From CAYPGT01 sp964512985 (lineage in GTDB: Bacteria; Cyanobacteriota; Vampirovibrionia; LMEP-6097), in the NCBI GenBank assembly GCA_964512985.1, contig CAZELI010000009.1, positions 7,778 through 71,777 on the forward strand: DNA of 64,000 bases, written 5' to 3'. A program made the position numbers and the translations under genes. Each line of letters begins with the position of its first letter. Within the stretch, counting starts at the first letter, position 1. Below the pieces are notes generated by a model that saw nothing but the letters and a program-made list of their open reading frames with translations, searched no databases and had not been told where the DNA came from. Positions 33,566 to 41,792 of the stretch are shown here, in pieces.

Positions 33566-34272
33566 TCTTCAAACGCTTCAAGGGTTTTTAAAATATTTGC
33601 ATGCTCATCTTCATTATTTACCTCCACAGAGCTTAAAGGTATAAACTCACTATCAGAAGAAATAATCTCTAATAATATATTATTCTCTTTAATTTTATTT
33701 TCTAAAACTTTAGAATTAGTTTCTATATCTTCAGCTTTACAGAATAAATAAATTTCATCTTCTATACTCATATCATCAAAGCCACTATCCATAGCTAATT
33801 CAAGGATTTTTTCTTCTTGTTTGTTATCGAAGTTTTCAGGTTTACGAAGTTTCATTACCCCCTTCTTCTCAAAGAGATAAGCAACGCTGCCGCTAGTGCC
33901 TATAGCACCATCAGCTTTACTGAAGATAGTTCTCAGATCTCCATAGGTTCTATTAACATTATCTGTCGCCGTGAATATCATCACCGCCACACCACCCGGT
34001 AGGTAACCTTCATAGATATTTTCTTTAAGATCAGCGTCGTCTTTCCCTGAACCTTTATCGATAGCACGTTCAATGTTTGCTTTAGGCACTAGCGCTTCTT
34101 TAGCTTTGTCTATTGCAGTCTTGAGTTTGAAATTATAATCTGGATTCGGTCCACCACCAGTCTTCACTGCAACTGTGATAGCTTTAGCAAGCTTTGTGAA
34201 AACAGCACCACGCTTACCATCTGTTATGGCTTTCTGGCGTTTGATTTGTGACCATTTACTGTGACCGGACAT
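33526..34272 (-). CDS. YebC/PmpR family protein
   Basis: TACO1/YebC family, a ribosome-associated factor that helps translate difficult proline-rich stretches, also described as a transcription regulator. N-terminus MSGHSKWSQIKRQK is diagnostic. KLAKAITVAVKTGGGPNPDYN, KANIERAIDKGSG and the GYLPGGVAVMIF segment are typical. 248 aa. A TAAAAT box lies 9 nt before the ATG. The 3' end overlaps ispG by 40 bp. Confidence 0.94.
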   Translation of the reverse strand: MSGHSKWSQIKRQKAITDGKRGAVFTKLAKAITVAVKTGGGPNPDYNFKLKTAIDKAKEALVPKANIERAIDKGSGKDDADLKENIYEGYLPGGVAVMIFTATDNVNRTYGDLRTIFSKADGAIGTSGSVAYLFEKKGVMKLRKPENFDNKQEEKILELAMDSGFDDMSIEDEIYLFCKAEDIETNSKVLENKIKENNILLEIISSDSEFIPLSSVEVNNEDEHANILKTLEAFEDHDDVISVVANLA

Positions 34273-34330
34273 AATTCTATAATTTTAGTTTCTTTATTTC
34301 TTCAGAGAAACTTTGTCTTAGGTTATCAAT

Positions 34331-34639
34331 TCAATCTTTTTTAGCAGCTTCGATTAGATCATTTCTGGAAGTATATTTAAAATTAGGGATCGAAAAAACT
34401 AACTGAACTAAAGGTCTAACTCTGTCTCGTAATTCTGTTGTAGTAATATTCATTAGAGTTTTACGAAGATTAGCCAAGCCATAGAAATCTCTTATCCACT
34501 TCCATTGAGCTAAGTTCCCATAATTAATAACATTGGTAATAATAACTTTCTTGTCATTATTAAGGTCTAACTTAGCAAAATCATAAGACCACAGAAGTGG
34601 TTTAAAAGAACGAGGTGGTTTTTGGGAAGATTTATCCAT
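34331..34639 (-). CDS. DUF6922-like small protein
   Basis: 102 residues. LLWSYDFAKLDLNNDKKVII, then TNVINYGNLAQWKWIRDFYG, then LRKTLMNI fits a small family (DUF6922-like, recalled without a search) often found beside nucleotidyltransferase (AbiEii-type) genes. No such partner is present here, so it is an orphan. It follows elbB on the same strand after 18 bp. Confidence 0.55.
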   Translation of the reverse strand: MDKSSQKPPRSFKPLLWSYDFAKLDLNNDKKVIITNVINYGNLAQWKWIRDFYGLANLRKTLMNITTTELRDRVRPLVQLVFSIPNFKYTSRNDLIEAAKKD

Positions 34640-34657
34640 ATTAGATTCTTCTATTAA

Positions 34658-35341
34658 TTATACCCCAGCTTTCTGATGACACATTTCTATTACTGCATTT
34701 ACACACTGGCTGATACCTTGTTCTAGTTCAGAGATACGTGAGTGTCCATGCATATAAGCAGGAGTTGATACTATTCTATTTTGTTCATCTTTCACAAACT
34801 CAGTAGTTAAGCAAGCTTTAGATTGAACACCAATCTCGCGTAGTCGTGTATTAGAATCAGCATCAGTGCCTAAGGTTAGAACTATATTGGGGTTCTTCTC
34901 TGCTAGAGACAATGCAACTATCACGGGGGCGATACAGATAGCACCAATAGGTTTCTTAGTATCATAAGCTTCATTAATGATGCGTTTGACATCAGGGTCA
35001 ACTTGGGCAGTGATACCATCAAAGGCAAAGCTACAAAGATTCTTTGCTGCACCAAAACCACCAGGGAAAATTACGGCATCATAGTTCTTCATTTCTACTT
35101 TAGATAGATCGAGAATATTTCCTCTGGAAATACGAGCTGATTCGATAAGTACATTGCGCTCCTCATGCATTTCTTCATTACTAATAAAATTAAGAGTATG
35201 ATGTTGTTTCTTGTTTGGAGCTGCACATTGATAATGGGCTCCAGATTTGTCTATTGCAAGTAGGGTTAGTACAGATTCATGAATCTCAGAGCCATCTTTG
35301 GCACCACAACCAGCTAATACTACTAATATTTTTTTACTCAT
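34658..35341 (-). CDS. elbB: ElbB/isoprenoid biosynthesis glyoxalase-like protein
   Basis: DJ-1/PfpI superfamily protein with glyoxalase-like activity in some bacteria. N-terminus KKILVVLAGCGAKDGSEIHE is the hallmark. The nucleophile-elbow cysteine is in PIGAICIAPVIVA, and AVIFPGGFGAAKNLC is conserved. The ATG at 35341 matches the family start; an upstream TTG at 35356 would run into the palindromic element, which begins two bases before the ATG. Confidence 0.92.
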   Translation of the reverse strand: MSKKILVVLAGCGAKDGSEIHESVLTLLAIDKSGAHYQCAAPNKKQHHTLNFISNEEMHEERNVLIESARISRGNILDLSKVEMKNYDAVIFPGGFGAAKNLCSFAFDGITAQVDPDVKRIINEAYDTKKPIGAICIAPVIVALSLAEKNPNIVLTLGTDADSNTRLREIGVQSKACLTTEFVKDEQNRIVSTPAYMHGHSRISELEQGISQCVNAVIEMCHQKAGV

Positions 35342-35343
35342 AA

Positions 35344-35467
35344 GGTCTTGTCCCAAAATCGCCCATAACTTCGTTACGCTCGTTTCTCGAACTGCTCATT
35401 GACGTTTAGTCAACTCCGCGTTCTCGAAACTCACAAGCCTTGTTCTGAGCGATTTTGGAACAAGACC
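35344..35467. repeat. 124-bp palindromic element, family D
   Basis: Outer arms 35344-35362 and 35449-35467 are 19 bp with one mismatch (GGTCTTGTYCCAAAATCGC). The centre folds on TTGAC-GTTTA-GTCAA, with further pairing of TTTCTCGAAC and GTTCTCGAAA. Only one copy in this window. It fills the gap between divergent elbB and the membrane protein. Confidence 0.75.
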
Positions 35468-35486
35468 ATCGTGTATATTATACTAT

Positions 35487-36332
35487 ATGGACCATATGGC
35501 TACTATTCAAATTATTGCTTCCTTCTTTATTGGTGGCATAATAGTGGCGCTACAATCGTTTATTGCAGAAAAAGTCCCCAAGTCTATTTCAGGGATAATA
35601 CTTTCCTTGCCATCAACGATTATCGTTAATTTTTTCTTTCTAGGATTAATTTTGAGTCCAGATGATTTCCAGAGAATTTCTCCATTAGTTCCAGCACCCA
35701 TTGGCATATCATTAATTTTTATTGCGGTATATATTTATATTGCTAAATGGATAAATATTTTATGCTTTAAATCCTCACCAACTAAAAAACAAAAAATATT
35801 TATTATAATTGCCACTTCATTAATTTCATCTGTACTTTGGCTGCTAATGAGCTTGCCGTTTGCTATTTATCAATTTAGTAATTTTTCTTTATCATTGATA
35901 ATTTTTGTAGTTTTAGCTTGGCTTGCTCACTTGATTATGGCTAGAGGTAGTCATAAGTATCAAGAAGAACCACCTCTTAAATACAAACCCACTCAACAAT
36001 TGGGACGTGCTATTTTTGCTGGATTGATGGTGGCTACTACTATTTACTTTGGACAAACTATGGGAGTTTTTTGGGGTGGGGTGATAGCAATGTTTCCAGC
36101 TGCCTTTCTTGCTTCAATAGCAATTATTCATTATTACTATAGCCATGAAGTTTTATTTGGTTTTTTCAAAAACGTACCCTTGGGGTCTACTACTTTAATT
36201 CTTTATGCTTTAATTGCTCACTATAGTTTCCCTGCTTTAGGGATTTTTTATGGAACTAGCGTCTGTGTCATAGTGTGCTTTTTTTATTCTTGGCTATTGT
36301 CTTGTATACCTAAGCAGCCCCAATATGTATGA
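35487..36332 (+). CDS. Multipass membrane protein of unknown function
   Basis: 281 residues with about eight hydrophobic segments. The first half (SFFIGGIIVALQSFIAEKVP and SGIILSLPSTIIVNFFFLG) and the second half (GRAIFAGLMVATTIYFGQTM, WGGVIAMFPAAFLASIAII) look like a tandem duplication of a GG...S/G-P unit, as in small transporters. I do not recognise a named family. TATATT lies 7 nt before the ATG. The 3' end runs into a strong hairpin. Confidence 0.7.
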   Translation: MDHMATIQIIASFFIGGIIVALQSFIAEKVPKSISGIILSLPSTIIVNFFFLGLILSPDDFQRISPLVPAPIGISLIFIAVYIYIAKWINILCFKSSPTKKQKIFIIIATSLISSVLWLLMSLPFAIYQFSNFSLSLIIFVVLAWLAHLIMARGSHKYQEEPPLKYKPTQQLGRAIFAGLMVATTIYFGQTMGVFWGGVIAMFPAAFLASIAIIHYYYSHEVLFGFFKNVPLGSTTLILYALIAHYSFPALGIFYGTSVCVIVCFFYSWLLSCIPKQPQYV

Positions 36333-36359
36333 CGCCCGAAGGGCGTTATACATATTGGG
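36318..36359 (+). terminator. Strong hairpin at gene 3' end
   Basis: CCCAATATGTATGACGCCC pairs with GGGCGTTATACATATTGGG (19 bp, one G-T pair) around a GAA loop. The stop codon of the membrane protein lies in the left arm. No T-run follows, so a transcript-end or stability role is inferred. Confidence 0.5.
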
Positions 36360-36393
36360 CAAATCGTTCTATTAAGGGGCATAATATAGGAAT

Positions 36394-39069
36394 ATGGACT
36401 TCAATAAACTCACTAAAAATACTCAAACAGCAATTCTAGACTCTAAGGAATTATTGAAGAGTCTTGATCATTCTGCTATTGAACCAGAACATATAATGGC
36501 GTCGGTATGTTTACTTGAAGATATTAAAAACTCACATTTCTATAAAATTCTAGAAGTTTTTAAAGTAGATATTCATAAACTCAGTGATGCTTTACGAGAC
36601 TACCTCAAATCCAAGCCTAAAGCAAGCCCAATGATGGTAGCAGGTGATCAGCTCGCTATATCAGCTAACACTCAAGCTTTCTTAAATAATGCAGTGAAGA
36701 TTGCAGGATCAATGCATGATGATTTTGTATCCCTAGAACATTTGTTGCTTGCGGCATTTGACGATAAAGGCATGCTGCCAAATATACTCAGTAATTTTGG
36801 CTTAAGTCGTGACTTAGTGAAGAAAGCTATCTTAGAAGTTCGTAAGGGACAGAGAGTCACCAATGACAATCCAGAAGCGACTTTGGATTCATTGAAGAAG
36901 TTTGGTAAGGATCTAACTGAGATAGCTGCGTCAGGTAAGCTTGATCCCGTTATTGGTAGAGATGATGAGATACGTCGTGTGATTCAAGTACTCTCTCGTC
37001 GTAGGAAAAACAATCCCGTATTAGTGGGACCTCCTGGTGTTGGTAAAACTGCGATAGCAGAGGGTTTGGCACAACGTATTATTAACGGAGATATTCCTGA
37101 AGGCTTGAAAGATAAAAAAGTTATAGAACTTGATATGGGTGCATTGATAGCTGGAGCTAAGTTTAGAGGTGAATTTGAAGAGAGACTTAAAGCTGTCCTC
37201 AAGGAAGTGCAAGATGCTGAAGGGCAGATAATTTTGTTTATTGATGAGCTGCATACTGTCGTAGGTGCTGGTGCTACAGAGGGTTCTATGGATGCAGGTA
37301 ATTTACTTAAACCCGCGCTGGCTCGCGGTGAATTACATTGTATCGGTGCTACCACTCTTGATGAATATAGAAAGTATATAGAGAAAGATTCAGCCTTAGA
37401 GAGACGCTTCCAGATGGTATTAGTCGATGAGCCTACTGTGGATGAGACTATATCAATACTTCGTGGTCTGAAAGAAAAGTACGAAGCGCATCATGGTGTC
37501 AGAATTAAGGATAATGCTATAGTGGCTGCTGCTAAGCTTTCACATAGATATATTAGTGATAGATTCCTTCCTGATAAGGCTATAGACCTTATTGATGAAG
37601 CTACTGCTAAGGTGCGTGTGGAGATAGATTCAGCGCCACAAGAACTCGATATATTGGATCGTAAAATAATGCAACTCAAGATCGAAAGAGAAGCTCTTAA
37701 GACTGAATCTGAAAATGTAGATAGTAAAGAACGATTACAAAAAATAGAAAAAGAGCTAATAGGACTAACTAGTGAAGCTGATAAACTTCGCAATCAATGG
37801 CAAGCTGAGAAAGGAGCCATAGTAGGTGTTAAGGAAATTAAGCAAAAAATAGAGGAAACCAAAACTAAGATAGAGGATGCTGAGCGTAAGGCTGACTTAC
37901 AGCGTGCTGCTGAACTGAAGTTTGGGACCTTGCTTGAATTAGAGAAGCAACTTAAAGCCGCTGAAGGGTTTTCAGATGGTAAGTCTAAAACTAAATCACT
38001 GTTGAAAGAAGAGATTGATGAAGCTGAGATTGCAGAGATAGTTTCTAAGTGGACTGGTATCCCAGTTACCAAGCTTATTGCAGAGGAGTCAGAGAAGCTA
38101 TTAGATCTAGAATCTGAATTGCATAAGCGTGTTATTGGACAAAATGCAGCTGTGACAGCGGTTGCAGAAGCCGTTAAACGATCTAGAGCAGGCCTGTCTA
38201 ATCCTAATAGACCTATAGGTTCTTTTATGTTCTTGGGTCCTACTGGTGTCGGAAAGACTGAACTAGCTAAAGCCTTAGCTGAAGCGCTGTTTGATGATGA
38301 GAACGCTATGGTACGTGTTGATATGTCAGAGTATCAAGAAGAACACAGCGTTGCAAGATTAATAGGAGCGCCTCCAGGCTATGTAGGTTATGAAGAGGGC
38401 GGGCAGCTCACTGAGGCTGTTAGACGTAAACCTTATTCGATTATATTACTGGATGAATTTGAGAAAGCACATCCTGATGTATCTAATATTCTGCTGCAAA
38501 TTCTAGACGATGGTCACCTCACAGATGGTCGTGGCAAGAGAGTAGATTTCAAGAACACTATAATAATTATGACTTCTAACTTTGGTAGTCAATATATTAT
38601 GGAAAGACACTTACAGGATGGACTGACTGTGGGAGAAGAAGATGGTGCAGAGCCTCTTAGTGAAGAGAGTCGCAAGGAACGTATTAAAGAAGAGATTCAG
38701 GATATGATGAGGGAATATTTTAGACCTGAATTTTTAAACAGAATTGATGACATTATAATTTTCTCTCCGTTGCAGATTGGTTTGATGAAGCAGATAGTAG
38801 AGATTCAACTCAAAGGCCTCAAGGAACGCTTAGCAGAAAGACGAGTTGAGCTGGAGTTTACTGAATATGCTTTAGAACAACTGGGCATTATTGGTTACGA
38901 TCCTATCTATGGCGCTCGTCCCGTAAAGAGAGTCATCCAGAAGCGTATTGAAAATGAGCTTGCTAATTTAATTCTCGCTGGCAAGCTTCCTAATAACTCA
39001 CAAGTAGAAGTGGATTTTGTTGGTGACGAATTTAAGTTTAAAGTTAAACAGAAAGAGAAAGTTAGCTAA
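36394..39069 (+). CDS. clpB: ATP-dependent chaperone ClpB
   Basis: Hsp100 disaggregase that works with DnaK. Clp N-domain repeats (1-150), NBD1 with Walker A GPPGVGKTAIAEGL and Walker B IILFIDELHT, a long coiled-coil middle domain (~410-535), then NBD2 with Walker A FLGPTGVGKTELAKAL, ILLDEFEKAH and a sensor-2 GARPVKRVIQ. No ClpP-binding loop is evident. 891 aa is slightly long owing to the C-terminal domain. The 3' end overlaps astB by 4 bp. Confidence 0.97.
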   Translation: MDFNKLTKNTQTAILDSKELLKSLDHSAIEPEHIMASVCLLEDIKNSHFYKILEVFKVDIHKLSDALRDYLKSKPKASPMMVAGDQLAISANTQAFLNNAVKIAGSMHDDFVSLEHLLLAAFDDKGMLPNILSNFGLSRDLVKKAILEVRKGQRVTNDNPEATLDSLKKFGKDLTEIAASGKLDPVIGRDDEIRRVIQVLSRRRKNNPVLVGPPGVGKTAIAEGLAQRIINGDIPEGLKDKKVIELDMGALIAGAKFRGEFEERLKAVLKEVQDAEGQIILFIDELHTVVGAGATEGSMDAGNLLKPALARGELHCIGATTLDEYRKYIEKDSALERRFQMVLVDEPTVDETISILRGLKEKYEAHHGVRIKDNAIVAAAKLSHRYISDRFLPDKAIDLIDEATAKVRVEIDSAPQELDILDRKIMQLKIEREALKTESENVDSKERLQKIEKELIGLTSEADKLRNQWQAEKGAIVGVKEIKQKIEETKTKIEDAERKADLQRAAELKFGTLLELEKQLKAAEGFSDGKSKTKSLLKEEIDEAEIAEIVSKWTGIPVTKLIAEESEKLLDLESELHKRVIGQNAAVTAVAEAVKRSRAGLSNPNRPIGSFMFLGPTGVGKTELAKALAEALFDDENAMVRVDMSEYQEEHSVARLIGAPPGYVGYEEGGQLTEAVRRKPYSIILLDEFEKAHPDVSNILLQILDDGHLTDGRGKRVDFKNTIIIMTSNFGSQYIMERHLQDGLTVGEEDGAEPLSEESRKERIKEEIQDMMREYFRPEFLNRIDDIIIFSPLQIGLMKQIVEIQLKGLKERLAERRVELEFTEYALEQLGIIGYDPIYGARPVKRVIQKRIENELANLILAGKLPNNSQVEVDFVGDEFKFKVKQKEKVS

Positions 39070-40382
39070 ATCAACCTCAATCCAAGAAGCTTCTCTAATT
39101 CTTTAAACGCAGTGACTATTTCTTCGTAGAACCCGGGCTGTATGATATCTTCTGCTACAAGCTTATCTCGGTAATATTTTTCTATCCATGAATAAAGTTC
39201 ACTGTAAAGCTTATTGGTTAAAAATACTTTTTGATGGCAGTGCTTAATCTCTGCTTCACTCATTACTACACGTAAACGCAAACAGGCAGGACCTCCACCA
39301 TTGCGCATACTCTCTCTAAGATTGAAATAATGTATTTGCTTAATTGGAATCTTAGGATCTTTAATTAATTTCTCTATAAAAGTTTTAATTCTAAGATTCT
39401 CCTCACATTCTATCGGTGCTATTAATATCATTGAACCATCTTCTATGCTGATAATTTGAGAATTGAATAAGTAGCTCTTGATTGCATCCTCTAGGCTAAT
39501 AATATTTTCTGTAACCTTAACTAGTATCAAACTTTGTCCTGATATGAGTTGATATTTACGATTTAATTCTGCAATGGTTCCTTCTGTGTCTAGAAATGAT
39601 TTCTCGTGATAAAGAAATAGATTGAGGTTGCCAGTGCTAATTACATCATTATGAAATACACCTGCATCTATTGCTTCTGGGTTTTGTTGAGCGAGAACGT
39701 AGTTTTTAGTATCTAATTTATGTAAGCTAATAATCTCTTCCGAAGCTTCCTTGGCTTGTCTTGCTGGATAGATAGTGGGTTTGATTCCATTAGCATCAAA
39801 TGAATAACCATAAACAAATAATTCTAGTCCAGGCTTGCCATGCTCTAGAGAGAAACGAATATAATTCGCTGCACCTTCGTCACTAAGCATAGACACTAAA
39901 GGTGCATGGTGTGATGCCATTGGTATGATTTGTCTAAGAGTTTTACTTGTAAAGTGAGCTTCAAGTGAGCGATGGAATTTAGTACTTAAGTTAGCTGGAG
40001 TGATATGTAATTTAGCATCTTGAGTATCCAGGCTCGGGGAGATAGTCGCTGCATTTGCAGTCCACATACTAGAGCTACTACATACAGCCCTGAACAGCTC
40101 TGGATCATCTTGGTAAGCTGCTTGCAATATTTCGTGGCTCTTGCCTTGGAAGCCTCTAATTTTCAATATCTCTAAATGAGGTCTTAATTGAGGGGGTAAT
40201 ACAGCCTGCTTGATACCAAGATCATAGAGAAACTTCATCTTCTCTAATCCTTGCAAAGCAGCAGCTTTAGGATTAGATTCAGAACCTCGGTTAGTCTCGG
40301 AAGCGACATTGCCATAACTAAGTCCAGAGAACAAATGTGTCGGACCTACAATACCATCAAAATTTACTTCATAATAATTCAT
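39066..40382 (-). CDS. astB: N-succinylarginine dihydrolase
   Basis: Second step of the arginine succinyltransferase (AST) pathway: N2-succinylarginine to succinylornithine plus two ammonia and CO2. N-terminus NFDGIVGPTHLFSGLSYGNV is diagnostic of AstB. The C-terminal catalytic cysteine motif RNGGGPACLRLRVV and the histidine region DVISTGNLNLFLYHE are present. 438 aa is typical. It is divergent from the hemerythrin-astA-astD unit across a 29-bp gap that must hold both promoters. Confidence 0.95.
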   Translation of the reverse strand: MNYYEVNFDGIVGPTHLFSGLSYGNVASETNRGSESNPKAAALQGLEKMKFLYDLGIKQAVLPPQLRPHLEILKIRGFQGKSHEILQAAYQDDPELFRAVCSSSSMWTANAATISPSLDTQDAKLHITPANLSTKFHRSLEAHFTSKTLRQIIPMASHHAPLVSMLSDEGAANYIRFSLEHGKPGLELFVYGYSFDANGIKPTIYPARQAKEASEEIISLHKLDTKNYVLAQQNPEAIDAGVFHNDVISTGNLNLFLYHEKSFLDTEGTIAELNRKYQLISGQSLILVKVTENIISLEDAIKSYLFNSQIISIEDGSMILIAPIECEENLRIKTFIEKLIKDPKIPIKQIHYFNLRESMRNGGGPACLRLRVVMSEAEIKHCHQKVFLTNKLYSELYSWIEKYYRDKLVAEDIIQPGFYEEIVTAFKELEKLLGLRLI

Positions 40383-40411
40383 ACTAAAGCTAGCTATAAT
40401 TATTATATTCT

Positions 40412-40810
40412 ATGGAATCACTTCCTATTAAATTTAAAGAAGAACATCAAGAACTCTATAAGAAACTTGATATATTTTTACATGAATTAACCCAACTGAA
40501 AAATCATAGAAATGATGAGCATTTACTGCAAACTACAGACAGTTTACTAAAATACGTTAATTGGCTTTTACATGAACATTTTAAGGAAGAGGAAGAAGAA
40601 TTATTTCCTGGTTTAGAACAATCAGAACTTATTGATAGGTTACTTATAGAGCATCATGATATACGTAACAAGTACGGTAGATTACTAACTGCATATACAA
40701 ACTTCAATAAATCTATGGATTATAAACAAGAATTGCTTTTCCCAGCTTATAATTTAATAGCAACCATTAATCATCATGCAGCACGAGAAGATAGAGAACT
40801 TTTTAATTAG
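40412..40810 (+). CDS. Hemerythrin-like (HHE) domain protein
   Basis: 132 residues, four-helix bundle. Likely di-iron ligands: an early EEHQELYKK, HEHFKEEEEELFP, LLIEHHDIRNKYG and INHHAAREDRELF. Hemerythrin-like proteins bind or sense O2, NO or iron. It leads the astA-astD unit and overlaps astA by 35 bp, which hints at redox or oxygen control of arginine use. TATAAT lies 11 nt before the ATG. Confidence 0.85.
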   Translation: MESLPIKFKEEHQELYKKLDIFLHELTQLKNHRNDEHLLQTTDSLLKYVNWLLHEHFKEEEEELFPGLEQSELIDRLLIEHHDIRNKYGRLLTAYTNFNKSMDYKQELLFPAYNLIATINHHAAREDRELFN

Positions 40811-41792
40811 AATTGTCCGAGAGGATGATCTAGAAGCTTTATATAACTTAGCTAAACAAACAGGTCCTGGTATGACTAGTCTACCTGCTGATAAAAAACT
40901 CTTAGCTGATAAAATTCAAGAGTCTATTAACAGTCTTAAGATTGAACCTATGTCAGTTGGTGCGGAAGCATATAGATTTGTTTTAGAACATGATCAGACT
41001 ATCGTGGGAGTTGCTGCGATTCGGGCTAGGGTTGGTGGTTATGAACCTTCTTACTCTTATGAGATTAAGAAGAATCGTAAACTATCGCCAGCACTGGGAG
41101 TAGATAAAGAAGTAGAGTTCCTTGAACTTGCTAAAGAACATGATGGACCTACTATAGTTAGTTCTTTATTTGTAGCTCCTGAGTTTAGGTCTTTTGGTTA
41201 TGGTCGCTATCTTAGTCTTGCGCGTTTTCTTTTCATCGCTAATTTCCCTAGAAGGTTCACGGACACAGTGATAGCAGAGATGCGTGGTTATATTAATGAG
41301 GCAGGCAAGTCTCCGTTTTGGGAAGGGACTATTAAGCATTTCTTTGATATGGAATTTGAGAAAGCGGATTTTTTAAGCGCTAAAGACAAAGGGTTTATCG
41401 CAGAGCTAATGCCCAAATTTCCTATCTATATTACTTTGTTACCCGAAGAAGTTAGTAGTAGCATCGGTAAGGTGCATAGAGACACTGCTTCTGCATTACG
41501 GTATTTAGAAGAGCAAGGATTTAAGCGTGACGGACATGTGGATATATTCGATGCTGGTCCACGTGTGTCTTGTAAAGTAGAAGATATTCAAGCTGTGAAG
41601 AATTCACAAGTTAGGAAAGTTCAGGCTGGTAAGCCTGATGATAAGATGGTTCTACTAAGTAATATGAAGACTGACTTCAAGGTGACTGCATCTCAAGCAA
41701 AAATAACAGAGGATAATATTATTATTCCGCAGCATATTATTGATCTATTAGAATTGTCTAAGGAAGATACTGTGAGGTTTGTAGAATTATGA
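40776..41792 (+). CDS. astA: Arginine N-succinyltransferase
   Basis: First step of the AST pathway: arginine plus succinyl-CoA. The family N-terminus FLIRIVREDDLEALYNLAKQ TGPGMTSLP is clear, with FVAPEFRSFGYGRYLSLARF and EMRGYINEAGKSPFWEG. 338 aa is standard. The only ATG before the conserved region (40776) lies inside the hemerythrin gene, so the two overlap by 35 bp. The stop overlaps the astD ATG (ATGA). Confidence 0.93.
   Translation: MQHEKIENFLIRIVREDDLEALYNLAKQTGPGMTSLPADKKLLADKIQESINSLKIEPMSVGAEAYRFVLEHDQTIVGVAAIRARVGGYEPSYSYEIKKNRKLSPALGVDKEVEFLELAKEHDGPTIVSSLFVAPEFRSFGYGRYLSLARFLFIANFPRRFTDTVIAEMRGYINEAGKSPFWEGTIKHFFDMEFEKADFLSAKDKGFIAELMPKFPIYITLLPEEVSSSIGKVHRDTASALRYLEEQGFKRDGHVDIFDAGPRVSCKVEDIQAVKNSQVRKVQAGKPDDKMVLLSNMKTDFKVTASQAKITEDNIIIPQHIIDLLELSKEDTVRFVEL

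Noticed and set aside
35399..35629. 76-codon plus-strand ORF overlapping the membrane protein start
   Set aside because: Out of frame with the membrane protein, begins inside the family-D palindrome and lacks protein-like features.
36984..38072. Several long minus-strand ORFs inside clpB (Ser/Pro/Leu-rich)
   Set aside because: These are reverse-complement shadows of a conserved gene and have the typical Ser-rich shadow composition.
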